Positions 36,201 through 51,200 are shown, counted from the stretch's first letter. The stretch: DNA of 64,000 nucleotides from Ixodes scapularis (GCF_016920785.2 NW_024609857.1:129449094-129513093), one strand, 5' to 3'. The notes: generated by a model from the sequence alone, not told the origin. Translations and numbers: made by a program.

Positions 36201-39200
36201 AATCAACTAAAGTATATTTTCTAACTCTGACGCTATCTGGTAAGGTTAAAAATCGCGACGAAGGCATATGATATACTGAGACAGGCCCCATGTCAACAGG
36301 CAGCAGAAAATATATTTAGACACACAAAATAATGACCAAACACAGCATAATTTTGTTTGTCTTCCTAATGTCGTTTTTTTTTTGTTTTGCGTCTGGTAAT
36401 CGGTTTTATGCTCTTGAACGGGTTCAGTCTACCGCACACGTACTTGACAACACAGAAGCCAGAAAAAAAAGTTTTAATTGAAACGTGGACATTTCCCAAA
36501 TTTTGTTTACTTTTACCTTCACTGACCGTTTGGGAACGGAAGGGCGTCTCTTTCAGGCGACCGGCCTCAAATAAGTGCTATTCGCCTTCCACCGTGCTTT
36601 GGCTGCGCATGTACGCTCGAAGTTCCCGAGATACCTTGGTGCTATGGAAACTAAGAACCTCGCGCTAAAAGCTAGTGGGACAACCGAAGAATCTCCCTAA
36701 CGTTCTTATCTTGGCGGTGACTCTAGGGAGATGATGTCGGAAATGGGACAACTGAATGGCCTTTCAGCAGTTCTCATTCTGCCAGTGACGGTTCGTCGGC
36801 CTTGTTACAGGGCATCCGGGCTTTTCACGGAAGACGACGTCACGCTCGCTTGGAATCCCTTAACTCACGTCTCCGGGTTCATGGTGGGCGTCGTGAACAT
36901 GTGCCTGGGGGCAAAGATAGTAATCACCGAACCTTCCATCTCGTGCAAAGACCTTTTGGAGACTCTGGCTAAACATCAAGTAAGAAAACCTCGCTCGAGC
37001 ACACATAACGCTGTTGGGAATACAACGGTGCATCGAGTGTAATTTTTTTTTTGTCATATACTGTAAAACCCTTTATGTTCGCGAGCCCTCAATTTTCGCG
37101 AATTTCGCGAATTGAAGAATTCACGAAATTTAAGGGCGCGCGAAAATTTCGGTCCTTAAGGTTTTCAATGCAGGCGCCTGGAATTCGCGAAATTTAGTGG
37201 TCGCGATTATGTCATCTGTGACCGATTCGCGAAAAATAGGGGCCGCGAAAATAAAGGGTTTTACAGTATTGTTTTTCTATGTTTTTTCGCACTTTTGTAT
37301 GATCTGTGTAAGTATCATGCGCTTTTATTGACTTGTGTGCACCGAAGTCGGGGGCTGGGGTACACGTAATAAAGGTTATTCCTCCTAGTTAGGTGGTAAG
37401 CCCCTCACGCCTTGTGTTTAATCGAAGTACCGACGATCCGACAATCATTGTTGTGGTACCGCGCAAAACACGTGCTCCGAGCAAGAGTTTCGCCGCAATT
37501 CGCTGTGCCGCCATTGGCTTCCAAGGGGCTACATAGGACCGGGGCATCATGCTTTGGCGTATTTCGCGCTACTTGCATGACAAACACTAATACTAAAAGG
37601 GGCTTTAGGACTTACAGTCACTCAAACCAGTATATTTTTTTATGAAGAAAACAAAAACAATTAAGACAGCAAAAATATAAATAAAATAACGAAAGACTTT
37701 GCACAAGGAAACGCTGCAAGCGTTTAGTTTTTTTTTTCTTTTGAAAAAACTAGCGCAAGCACTTGAAAAGCGAAATATTGCAGACACATTTTTTTTTGCT
37801 CTCTTACAATTGAATGTTACGGGTGTTCCGATGGTTTTGTTTTAACTCGACTGATTTCAGTACAGATAACACAAAAAATAACGTCTTTAAATATTAAAAT
37901 TAGAGGTCTTATACGCTCTCGAATATGGCTTGTTCCAAAGCATAACTGCTGTTTGTATTCCTACCACATGTTTGTGTCACACTCCGTAAACGCGCAAGTA
38001 GATCTGTTCTTTAGACCTAACGTATGTGTTTGTTTGGCAATTTAATGCCCTAAAATCACCAAAAAGGAAATGTATACCTTGACCTTGATATTATTTGGTC
38101 GGAGTCTCGCTATTTTGCGCTTAAATGGCCAAAGAAGTGCCAGAGTTAGACTTCGCTGGTTGTTCTTTTGTTGTCATCTGAGAAATTTTTGGCTGTTTCC
38201 AAATGAGTGAGATAGTTAGGCTTCACTGGCGGGCGTTTGGTTGGTACTTGACTTTCTTGGCTCATGACTGGCACCTTAGAAATTTTGTGGCAAACAAAAA
38301 ATAAATATACAAAAGGCCCCTCCCCCCCCCCAAAAAAAAAAGAAGAAAAATAAAGCTCTTTTGTAGTAACTAACTACTCAGAGAAAAACAATATTGTGTT
38401 CCAGTTAAGCCCTCAGACTTGCAAAACTTAGGACAAGTTAGACGTTTCTCTAGTGTGCTACCTGGGTACATGGTCATCGACATGAACCAACTAGCCCCAA
38501 CCAAAGTTCTACTGGCTACATGCACTGCTAAAATAAGCTTTCTATCCCGTATTTTTTTGCATCAGCGTATTTGAATTTTGCGTTCTATAACAAGGGGTAG
38601 AATTTACGTGCAAAAAATTAAATACAAATATGACTAGACTGGACAATGACAAGTTCAAGGGGACAGTGAAACACCCCCTTTTACTTTACAGGTATCCGTA
38701 ACGCTAGGCTTTCCTGATCGGCTGCGTGAGGTTGTCAACGAAGCGAAAATGAACAACTATCCTGCTGCGAGTCTTAAAAAGATCGCGGTCGCAGGGACTG
38801 CGATATCTGATTCACTTCGAACGGAGATATGCAAGTTCTTCAACGTTAAATCGTTCGTCAACTTCTATGGCATGACTGAAACAAATGGATTTGTGAGCTG
38901 CACTCCTGTCGGACAAATCAGCATGGGCAGCGTCGGCTTTCCTTGCGCTGGCACAAAAGCCAAAGTACGTATATATAAATATAGGGTGTCCCAAGTCACC
39001 AGGCTCGATCTAAAAAGCATTGTACAAATCGACTTCTGCACGTAGAAATCTAAACTTTTCGTCAAAGCTGCATTTCACAGGTCGTTTTTTTTTGGTTGTA
39101 AAATTAAGAAACGTAGGTCCCTTTCTATAAAAAAGTAGGGCCTAGAAACGTGCCGAGGTCAACGACGGGCGGCGACGCAGACCACTTAGTCGAGTTGCGG

Positions 39201-42200
39201 TGTGTGTTTGGCGCGGGTATTGATAGATGGCGTCGGGTGCAGCACCGGACTCCGAAGGTGTAGCCGACCGGCGAAAGAAAGCGGACGACACGCTGACGAA
39301 ATCCGTTGGCAGCAAATGCGCCGTCGTTAAGCAAAAGCGTTTATTTTAGTTTCAGTTTTGGTTTTATTGTGCGTATTTATTTTTAAAGCAATGGTTTATT
39401 ACAAAAAGATTATGTCCATTTTAATAAACCACGGTGGTCGCGAACAGTGTCGATAAAGAGGTAGCGCCATTTATCAATACGCGCGCCAAACACACTCCGC
39501 AACTCGACTTCGTCGTGTGTGTCGCCGCCCTCCATTGACCCTGGCAAGTTTATTCGCCCTATATTTTACAGAAAGAGAGCTACACTTTCTAATTATACAA
39601 GAAAAAACTGACTGGTGAAATACACCTTTGACGAAAAGTTTAGATTGGTACATGCAGACGTCGATTTTTATGGTCCATTTTAGATTGAGCCTGGTGACTT
39701 GGGACACCCTATATATTCTATATTGCTTCATAATTTCAGATCATCCGTATTCTTTTCTAAGTTGAATTTAGCTGTCAGGCTGAGAGTTTTTATGTGTCAA
39801 ATCGTATTCTGCTGCGGTACAAATATGAATACATTGATATATTGATGTGGTGACCGGCAAACGGTCTAAAAAGATCACGTCGTAAAAATATTGCAAAAGA
39901 AGGTAGCGGGTGCCTGGGAGGGAAAAAAAACCTTGTTTTTTATATCGCAAAAAACAACAAAGAACACCACAGACACGCACACACACGCACACACACACAC
40001 ACAAACACACAAACACAGTGTCGAAAGGGGAATTTCCGTCGGAGCATGGCGGCTGAAAAAAGGTTCCAAAGTTTTACAACTTAGAATTATTTCATTTAAA
40101 ATTTATAGGAGACTTTAGGAAATTTTCAATAACAAAACGTGGCCTGTTTTTTTGCGAGTGGCGCTTTTTATTTTGCTCGTATTTGCGGGCTCCGTTAGCT
40201 GTAAATGATTTAATTGAAATGTATACGCGTTCATAACTTTTGATTCAGCTTCAGTCGGTCCTGAAACTTTGGTACCTCTTCTCAACCTTCAGTGCTACGT
40301 GCGGGCGAAGACTGCGCGTCGGGTGATTCGCAGTTTAAATTTGCGTTATAAAATACACAGTTACATTTTTCTTACAAATACCCGGCAGTTCGAAAGTGCT
40401 GAATTCCTTGATTGTCCGTATAAAAATGAACAAACACGAGAAAATATACGCCTCAATATACTCTAGTGATGTCTTCGTCCATCTCGCTGCTTTTGATCAG
40501 GGGTCTCAAACTAACTTCTGTGTAAGGGGCCAGATAGTAGAGACCTAAAAGAACGAGTAGCAGTCCCCCGGGGGAGGGGGGGGGGGGCCTATTTTATACT
40601 TTGGTACACAAATATACTAAGAAATAGCAATGGTATTTCACGTTGCACAGCAGCGACTGTCCCAGTGACACAATAAAAATTTCGTTGACAACGAACTTGT
40701 GCTTTCTGATTTTTGTAAATACACCGTTTCGCCATTTTTAGCTTTCATCTGCATATACTACGACTATGTCGGGCCTCACCTGATGTTATAAGAAGATTTG
40801 AAAAGCACCGTCCTTTGCCCTGTGGCACAACTCATTAGGCTGAACAGGCATAGGAAAAAAGATATCCGCGTATGGCAGTTTTTGCTTTCCTCACGATTTT
40901 TATAGAAGCATCATAAGAAAATACTTTAATTTTAAAAGTATTGCCTAACAGCTAGATTCCCGAAGTCATAGTTCTATTTTTTGCCAGTTGCTCCTCCTGA
41001 GCAAGAATTCGTGCCGCCAAAGTGCCTCCTTGAGCAAGGAGTTTCGCACTAGAAGCCTAGTAGTGGTATTGCCATTCCTGTTGATTTAGACGAAACAGGC
41101 TGAGAAGGAAACATTTGGACGAAGCAATACTCCGTCCAAAGAACAAGAACAACAAAATAGTAAAATGGGTGAACACGATATATAAACAGAGCTCTTTTTC
41201 CACTGGAAATGATTCTGCGACATAAAAATAATACTCATTGCACATGCGGCGTTCAAGGCATGGGGACGGAGGCTCCTCAGCCGCGAGATGCTTGCGAGCA
41301 GCGTCCAGGATAGTCGCAATTGTGTGTTTGAGACCCCTGCTTTAGATGGTCGATTCGAAAAACCTAACGGGCGCACTGTTTTTCATCGAGAAAGAATTTG
41401 CACTGACCCGCACACCGAAGCAAATAAAAAAGTAATCTTAAACGTCATTACTCTTAAGCGATTGATGTATGAGTGATCGAGAAGTGATTGGTATATAACT
41501 TACCTGGATGTTCTTCAAAAATTCTTCGTTTTTATAATACATAATTTTTTGATGCCAATCATCGGCACTGATTGGCTGAATTCGCTGAGCCGCTGGTTTG
41601 CATGAAATGCCGAAAATGCCGGATGAAGTTCAAAGGGGCATTCTATCCGGATTGACTGCAGGACGGAAAAATAATGCCGGGTGGCGCGCCGCTCTTCCGG
41701 ATTGGACCACTAGCCTATTTCGGGAGCCAATACAAGTTTCAGAGAAAAGGGAATTGTGTTTTTGTGTCCGTATAAATAAACTACGCATCGTAGAAAGCTC
41801 AAATTTTGTGAAATGTGAAGCTAGCAGTTGAGATAGAACACGAACGATAGAGAACAAGAGAACAAGGAAATTTATCTACTAGGTGTTTTAAGGAGCGGCC
41901 AGGCTCTTTAAACCGACCGCAAAATTCGGTTTCTTAACCTGTCGCGCTACAACTTTGTGCAGTGTTGCCAAAAGATGGTGCTTTCTTTTGTAAAATTAGC
42001 AAAGAGCGAACTTTCCTGAGGAAAAAGTAAAGAAAGAAAAAGGCGTAGCTCCTATGGAAACGCAGCGAAGACACCGGTCTTCAAACAATGCGCCCTATGG
42101 TTTGAAGACCGTATGGCTTCGCTGCGTTTTTTATAGGAGCTAAGCCTTTTTCCTTCTTTACGTTTTCCTCAGGTAAGTTCGGTCTTTGCAAATTTTACAA

Positions 42201-45200
42201 AAGAAAGCACCATCTGTGGGCAAGGCCGCACAAAGTTGTAGCGCGATAGGTTAAGAAACCGAATTTTGCGGTCGATTTAAAGAGCCTGGCCGCTCCTTGA
42301 AACTGCCAGTACAAGCCGAAGTCCACCTAAGCCTATTATCGTCAAAATTTCAACTGATATTGCGTACGCTTGTTGGATTTATATAAGTGAAAAACACTTT
42401 CATCAAGAAAGAAAATACTTTTTCTTCTTTCTGACGAGTTAGTGTCACTAAATTACATGCTACAGGGGCCCACAATTTTAGTTTTGACTACATTAGGCTT
42501 AGGCGGACGTCGGCTCAAAAAGAAATTTAACTTTTTTTCGGTAGTCTTTTGTTCCAGGTAACGTCATGTTCTCAAACTTTAGCGTTCTGTTCTAACCCCT
42601 AGCGTCACCGTTTCACGGAGTCTAAGGTTTCTGCGATGCGTACGTAGTTATTTACACGGGCCGAAAAACACGGTTCTTATTTCTTGAGAGCTCCCTGTAC
42701 ATTTTTCGAAACGAATCGCGTTCTGAACAGGCTAGAAGTGAACCTGGATAGCACCAAGCGGTTCCATGACGAAATATAGCAAAATTTGGCGCAGGGCACG
42801 TGGAGCTTTCTTGGCTTCTTTTCGTTCTAGAATTTCGCGTAAAATTATTATTTTCTTTGGAGATGAGATATGTTGACATGTTCATTAACTTTGGAAGAAA
42901 TTCAATAAAGAGGTCTTCCCTGATATTTTGTTTCTCGCCCGAGTGTTAGGCTTTTTTTTATCAAACATTAACTAGTAAAATTTTCTAAAAAGTCGACTTC
43001 AAATGTGTCTGATTTCTCGCTTCAACATTTTGAGATGTCACTTCGTTGTTCACAACGAGTGCACGTAGTTAATTACGTCGTTAGTATTTTATGATTCGCC
43101 ATATATTATTAAAAACACATGCAGTTTTTAGTCTGGAATATCCCGATGGCTTCAAAGAGAAAACTGAAAGATCTTCTGTAGCTCCTTCATACTTTTAATA
43201 AGTGCTTACCTAAAGAAATAGTCAGAATGTTCGCTTTTACGATCTAGATAATAGACCTCGTCAGCGGAGATCCTCTCGGCCCCAACGAAAAAGGCGAACT
43301 GGTGGTTCAGAGTGGAAATCTCATGAAGGGCTACTACGGTCATCCGGAAGACACTCGAGAAGTCTTGGGCACTGATGGCTGGTTTCGTACCGGTGAGATT
43401 GTTGACGTATTCCACATTATTCTCGTGTGAAATGAATGGCTTGTCCTAAGGCAGTCGTTTCTCAGATATTAGTGCGTGTTAATGTGTGTGCTTGAGTGAA
43501 TCACCCTCTTTTAGCCCTGTGTTAGGGAGTGGTGTATTCCCTGACTTTCCTTATAATTTTAATTTTTTTTTCTAGTGCATGCGTTTGTCATTTTTAGATG
43601 CTCGGAGGATATAGGAATGACATTATTTGTTCTAATTTTTTCTTAACCATTTTACTAGGCGGCATATTAGTTCAACTGAAACGTTTTGAAATTTCGAGAA
43701 AGGTTAAAAATAGTGACAGATTTATTGTGAAGTTATCGTGAGGGCTATGTTTTTTTTTATAATATACCTTGGCCTTGGCAAAATAAAGTGTCCAATTTTT
43801 TATGTTAGTTTGAATCGTTTAAAAGGGAAGAGAAGTAGTACTTGAGCAAGAGAAAGAAGTATGGGTAACAATGCTTAGAGAAGCAAAATTAAAGCGACCT
43901 TAGAAATTCAAGAAAACAAGAGGCACAAAACTATGAACTTGAACAAAACATATGATGAGAATTGCTGAATAAAAATAATGGCGAATCGCTAGACAATTGG
44001 GTACCATACGGGAAATGTTCCAACATCACAAAAGTTTAGCGATACTCTGAGTTTCCAGACGTTCGCAGCGCTCTTCATCAGGTAGTTTAACGCGTATCAT
44101 ATGCATATGTACACTTGACAGTTTTTTCCCTAGAACGACGCGATACTACCACTATTCGGGCAGATAAACCTGACGATCGTCCAACGCCTTCCATACACTT
44201 GAGCTTCTCTACCTCAGTGCGCACAGGTGGTGTAGCTCCTCCTCGCCTTCATCATCCCTCCTCGCCTACCCCTCTGGTCACATGACCCCCCGTTAACCAG
44301 TGAGCATCGAGCGCTTCACTCCTCCTCTTCTAATCGTCAACCAATCAGTATCGAGCATCGCGGCCATGCTTTTGTCCAGGCTTTACTTTCGGGCCCCACG
44401 AAATGCCGAAAGCATAGTCAAAGATCTTTTAACGCTAGAAGAAGTGAAGTAAACTACGAGGTATGAACAAGTTCGTTTTGCAGTCGGGCATCTTTTTTTT
44501 CCATCTCGTGTGCATTAATAATACAGACGCTCTTTAAGCAAAATATATAATGACCAACTGATCAAAAATAGTCTTGGGAAAAACAAGTGAAACAATGATA
44601 ATTAAAAAAAAAACTTGGAAAGAACGACGGCGCCTAATAACGAAAAACAAGACTTGAACCCATAAGATATTATATGCCGCTGAGAACGTCCAGTTTTCAA
44701 TTCTATGCTTGAGTCGAGACAGTGCCATCGTATTTCTATAGTGTTATTCAGGCATTGATCAAAAGCCGGCGCTAGAGGACAAGCATGGTCTGCGTTTGAA
44801 TTTCACCAATAAAATGTTTTTATACCCAGAATTATGTGCAAAATCGATAGACACGAAACGGGTAAAGTTGTTAAATTTTCTAACAATAAACGACCTGACT
44901 CTCATGTACTTTGTTTGCAGGAGATATTGGCTACTATGATGATGATGGACATATCTACATTATAGATCGGCTCAAACAGATGATTAAATGCATGGGAAAC
45001 GTAGTGACTCCTGCTGAGCTGGAAGATATCCTGACCTCGCACGAGGCGGTTGTAGAAGCCGCAGTGGTCGGCATACCGAGTTCGAAGTACGGGGAAGCTC
45101 CGACAGCTTGCGTTGTTGTCAGCGAATCCAAGGAATGGCACTTGGAAAGTCTGGAACGAGAGCTGAGAGAGCTCGTAGCAGGTAAAGTATCAAGGTTATT

Positions 45201-48200
45201 TGTGTAGCTGATTCATCCGATATGTGCTTCTTCATAAGTCGCAAATTTTTGTCGAGCTGAAAGCGTTGGTTTTAGCTTGCCTGGTTAAAAATGCTATATT
45301 TCCGAATTGAAACATAACCATTCGATGAATAAATTGTAACTAAAACAACAACAACAAAAAAAAAAAAGCTGTTATGAACTATAGTGCGAAAGTAATATTC
45401 ACGAAAAATGTTTCCCATAAACCAAAGCAAGGTACATCAAATTCTACACGTGATTGTCGGCCTCTTTTGCATAAATACATAACAAATATTAGTTAGAAAG
45501 GCGGGTTATGATAATCAAATTTCTATTTCTGGATATAATTTATCATAATAAAGAAACAGCTACAAAAAAGAACAAAACAGGACATCGATAGGAACGTTTG
45601 CTACAGGACAACAGCTGTACTAGCAACTGATCTTTGCTACTTGAAAATAAAAGAAAAACAAGGAAGGAAAGGCATAACAACGTTACTATCAGGAAGAAAG
45701 ACAAAGAAGGAAACGCATGACAACATTGTGTGCACACAACAAATGCCCTACGCGTGGCCCTTATAGTTGAGGGGGGTTAGTTCACACTATTTGTGCCACT
45801 CATGGTGGGTTGTAAAAATATATATTTCTTCGTCAGAAAGAGCCACCGATGGCTCGCTGAAAGATTTTGCCCCTAGGGACGAAGTAAAGATGCAGGGCGT
45901 TTTGTTGTGTGGGCACCAATGTAATCTGATGGTAGAGTGTTATGTGTTTCATTTTCCTTTTTTAATTTTCATGTCATGAAGTTCAGTTGCGACTACAGCT
46001 ATTGTCACGTCGCAAGCGCTCCTTTCGTGGTGCTCGTTTTTTTCCAGTGACAGCTATTAATGGCCTTCTCGGGGGAATTGCGTGGACCTACTTCGCCAAA
46101 ACTTCCGGTGGCGTCATCAGCTACGTCACCAATTCCATGATCGTTCCCAGGTTACCGTGCCGCAGCCACTAAATTAATACAAAAAAAAAAAAAAAAGGTC
46201 CGAGGACACATAAGCACTTGTTATGAGTCGTGAATGCGAAATCATTCCGCCTGTGACGTATTGCTTCCGCCTCGCATTGTCGAGGGGCCTTGTCCTCTTG
46301 CCGCCTGAGACGCTTTGAATCGTGATTCGCTTGCACATACCGACGGCCGAGACGCGCGCTCTCGTGAAGTGGCCGCACCACGCCGAGCTCTGCTGTGCAG
46401 CCCCTCCGGAGACTGCCCGTGCGGGCACTGCTGGCTAGGCGGCCACCCGCGCCCTCTCACTGGCAGCCGGGCCGCTGCGCCGCCATGGAGAGGGCTTCTC
46501 TGGTGGCGTTCCTAGGAACTCCGCCGCGTGAGGGCCAGTGAGTGTACTGTTGGGCTAAGAGCGTCGAAGAGAAAGAAGAGGGATTATAAATAAACATGGC
46601 GTTCTGACAAGCAGCAGCCGGGAGCTCTGAGTTAGTCGAAGCACAGATGGTGTCAAAAGTTCAGGACTCCGAGCCTGAACAGGAACGGGGAGCGATGGCA
46701 ACCGCAAAATCGTTCCAGTGCCAGCCACCCGAGGAATTCGACTTTACAAGCCCAGATGAATTACCTCATTGGAAGCGGCGATTCGAATCCGCATAATTAG
46801 CGGCCTCTCCACGAAGCCTGAGCCAGAACAGGTGAACGCTCTGATCTACTTTATGGGTGATAAGGCAGACGATGTCCTCATGTCATTGAACCTTAACGCA
46901 GAAAAGATGGCAAAGCACAACAAAGTACTTTTAGCATTCGAACGGTACTTCGTTGTCCGTCAAAACATTATTAATGAAAGATCAAAATTTCACAGGAGAA
47001 GCCAGCAAGAGAGTGAAGGCATTGAAGAATTCATCACTGACCTCCATAGCCTTGCCAAGACTTGCGATTTTGGAGTTCTACCCGAGGAAGTGATTCGAGA
47101 TAGCATCGCCGTCGGTGTTTGCAACCACCAGCTGCCGGAGAAGATGCAACTAGACCCGGACTTGGTACTCGGGAAGGCTAAGAACCTGGCTCGACAGTCA
47201 GAGGCTGTCAAGAAACAGCAAGTTACTCATCGCACTCCACATGAAGAAAAGGTTGAAAAGGTAGTAATGCCTCTTGAAAATAAGGGAGATCAAAGAAAAG
47301 CAAGAAAAGGGAAAGACGACACCGTCTCATTCCAGATTACAAACGAACGAAAAAGTTTTTCGAAATGTGGCTACGGGTTGCATCAGAAAGTCAAGTGCCC
47401 CGCACGTAAAGCTGCTTGCAACAAATGCAGAAAATTCGGACACTATGCGCATGTTTGCAGAAGCCCTGTCACACTAGAGGAAGTAACGACTGCCTACACA
47501 TCATTCCTCGGCACTGTGTCAACTTCAGAGGAAGACTGGTGGAAGGTCATGGTCGACGTCCGAGATGTGTCCATAACAATGAAGGTTTACACGGATGCTG
47601 ACGTCACCGTGGTCCTTGACAGGACATACAGAGACGTTTTTAGGAATGTTTCTCTACTGAGCCCCAAGAAGGTCCTAAAGGGTTTAAGTCAGAAGGCCCT
47701 GACTGTTCTTGGTGTCATGAACGAGACACTTAACAAAAGAGACAAGAGTTTTAGAACAAATCTTTATATTGTAGAAGCATTGGAACAGCCGCTGCTCTCG
47801 AGAGATGCAAGCGAACAACTAGGCATTGTTCAACATCTTGACCAAGTTGAGTTCCTGAAGAGTAGTACAGTCGACCCAAAAAGAGAATATACTAACTAGT
47901 TTCTGGACTGGACCACATCAAGATACCGTACACGATCAAACTGAGGCCTAACGCTGAGCCTTTGGCACCGATGACACCTCGAAGGGAAGATTTTCCGGTC
48001 TTGGTAAGACCAAAACAAAACTTGAAGAGATGATTAAAATGGAAATTATTGAGCCCATTGAAGAGCTGACTGAGCAATTCTATGGCATGGTGATCGTTCG
48101 AAAAACCAACGGAGAAATCGGAATATGTGTAGACTTGACCGAACCGAACAAATTCATCGAGCGGGAAGCTCAACCCCTTTCAGTAGGAGAACAAGTTCTT

Positions 48201-51200
48201 GGGCAGCTTGCTGGAGCAAGACACTTTTCGGAAGTCGACGCGAACTCCGGATTTTGGCAGTTCGAACTTGCTGCAGAGTCTCAAGATCTGACGACTTTCA
48301 TTACACCCTTCGGAAGGTTAAAGTTCAAGAGACTGCCTTTTGGAATATCATCGGCTCCAAAAGTATTCCAAAATATGATGCAGACATGTACAAGTTACTA
48401 AAAAAAGTAATCAAGTTAAGTTACTGAGTGTTACCTCAAAAGTAATTTGAGCAGAGTAGAAGTTACTCAGATAGAAAGTAATTAAGTAAATTACTAACGA
48501 CCGTGACAAAGTACCGAGTTACTTTTGACGTTAATTTTTTATGTTTTAGTAACAAGAAAGTACACAAAGGTTTCGATCTGTTAGCGAGATTGTGCTATCC
48601 AAATATAAAGCGACTTGTGTTTTCACACAAATGCTTTAATAGCTGGTTCTGCTTTTATGTGATTAATTGTTTCGTACTTTATGTTTTCTGGTCAATGACG
48701 TACTCCGGGTGTATCATTTATGCTTTGAGGTTTAGCTCTGCCTGAGCTTGATTTTACAGACAATGTTCAATTTTTTTACAGTGTTGCGTAAAGTACATAC
48801 AAAAAGTACTTGAGGTAAAGTACAAATTCAGTTCGAGGTTATGTACTTCAAGTACCGTAAGTACACAGGAAGAAATGTACGTGAAGTAAAGTACTATAAA
48901 TACAACATACTTTTAAAGTTAAGTAGAAATAATTTTTAACGCAACCTTTCATGATGCCCTTTCATACCTTGTTTTTTAAACTTTATCTTAACTGGTATGC
49001 ATTGCTCTAGGTGTAATCGGAGGAGCATCAGTTTTTTTCGGAAATGGTGGCAAATATTGGATAAAGTCAACTCGCCACAGAGTAGTTGCTTTACTTTCTC
49101 TGACGAACTATTTAAAACAATACACTTATAAGGTACATAGTTGTATCGGTCTTATAGCCGCCTTTAGTTCACTCAGAGAAATGACCAGATGACGTCTCGA
49201 AAGACAGTAGTGCGTTTTCACATGACGATACGCCATTTTTTGTTACCAAGTTTGGGGAATGTGTTTTGAAACGGGAGTTTTACTTTCTGCAGAAATTACC
49301 AGAAAAATATTTTAGTAAAGTACATGTATATGCTCAGAGAATGTACTTCAAATAAAGTACAAGTTTTCTAATTCTACATGAAATAGTACTTTGAATACCA
49401 TATCCTTAAAGTACTTCCCAATTCAGCTTGTTTTTGTTTAGACATAGGGGGGGGGGGGGGGTATTAAGCTTTTAGAACGATCTTCGAATCTTGGAAGACC
49501 TGCATATGCTGCGTTTTTGGAGGAAAGGCAACGCAAAGGAGGTTACCTTTACGTTGCCCTTTAGCACGCGATCCCTCAAGTACGGCACAAACTACGGGAG
49601 CACCAGATGGGCTTCAGAGCGGGCTCTGTATTTCGTTGCCTTCTTAGAGTAAAACTGAAGTGTCTACACCTCCTGTAGTGGGCGGGAGTTTCTACGTTGA
49701 AGAGAAGCGGGGACAAACCCTTTCTTTAAGTACGTCAAGTCTCCTTGAGCCTCGGGAAACAAAAAAATGCGTCTTCGGCGCAAATCCCGCATTCACTGGA
49801 CCTCACTTGTGACGTGTCTATCCACTCCTTGCGCCTCGTAGCAGGGTTGTTTCAGTGAAGGGGGGGGGGGGGGGGAGGGGGCTCGTAAATATTTTAGAGG
49901 GTTTTGGACCCTCCAAACAACTCCCACCCCCTGGCTACACCACATGCCTTCCCTTTTTTGCAAATATCAGCGGATCGTCCAACATCTTATCCATTTTTGT
50001 GCAGGAATGTTTGTTTACCAAAAAGCCTACCACTAAAATTTAAAAGTAATTTGGAATTTGAGTAGAAGTCACTCGGAAAAAAGTAATTAAAGTAAACTAC
50101 TAATTGCCGTAATAAAATGTAATCAAAAATTACTAAACTACTCAGAAAATTAGTTAAACTACAGTGACTTGAATAGAGTAGTTGAACTACGTATAAGTCT
50201 GCCCTCAGCAAAGTTTGGTTTCGTTTTTTATTTTTTTTTAAATATGAGCTAGTGAGCGCGAAAAGAATCGTTTTCTGTTCTTCGTTCTATAGGTAACACA
50301 GATTAACTCCCGAAATTACTTAGTAAAGTTAGAAAACTGTTGCACCGCCTTTTAAACGATCCATTAAATGATTTTCCAGCTTTTTCGAAGTGAAGACCCC
50401 GATTAATCTTTAATGTTCATGGAACCCGGAGCAGGAATCTGTTTTCGTTTCATAGCCTCAAATTTAACACACGGAAAAAGGATGAAAACTCACGTCTGCT
50501 TTTCTCTTCAACTCGACCGGAGTCGGTCACCAACATCGGAAATCGCGCGGCCGTGACGTAGAGTATGCCTTTCTACCGAAAACGGAAGTTCTCCCAGCCG
50601 TGCGAGGGAGCCGCGTCAGTGGAGCGTCGCGTTGCGTCGAAACGACGTTTTTGCGTCGACTTTTCGACGGCGGGACGTTTAAAACGACTTCATCTACTGA
50701 GCTTTCCATGAACGCCGATTGCTCGGTAAGAGTAGCTGGTCCGTGACGCTTGTGAAATCAACGCGATGGCTGTGGATGCGTCGCAGCTGAGTGAAGTGCA
50801 GCTTAAAATGTTTCGATATATTGAAGATATGGGCTTGTTCCGTACGCCGGTACGCCCAAGCGACAAAACGAGAACTCGTCCGACGAAGGCTGTAGCAGTT
50901 CGGCGCCGGAACCGGCCGCGGAGAAGAGGCGTTTACTCAGTACCGAATGGTAGGTTCACTTTGCGGCTGTGAACACAACGCAAGAAACCAATATAAGGTC
51001 CTGATGGAATTCCTCGTGGAGAAACCTCTCGTATTCTCGTTGATGCTGCGCCTTATGCAAGCGGATATTGAACTCGGTAATTTCTGTCGAGGGTATTAAT
51101 CAACGATTTCATGGTTTGCGAGCAGGCTACTCGTATCCAATACGGAAGCTAAATTCAACTGACGTGAGAGGAAACAAGGGGGAACACTGTGGATGTTGCG

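Noticed and set aside
39891..40118. Frames over the CA microsatellite
   Set aside because: They consist of His-Thr repeats from the simple repeat, not a protein.
46048..46150. Extra exon of the acyl-CoA synthetase between exons 8 and 9
   Set aside because: Its 103-base length changes the frame of exon 9; exon 8 joins exon 9 directly in frame and restores the A10 motif.
49861..49876. G runs at 28.5, 40.6, 49.4 and 49.9 kb as functional G-quadruplex sites
   Set aside because: They are plain homopolymers that also mark places of uncertain assembly; no pattern of spaced G tracts is seen.
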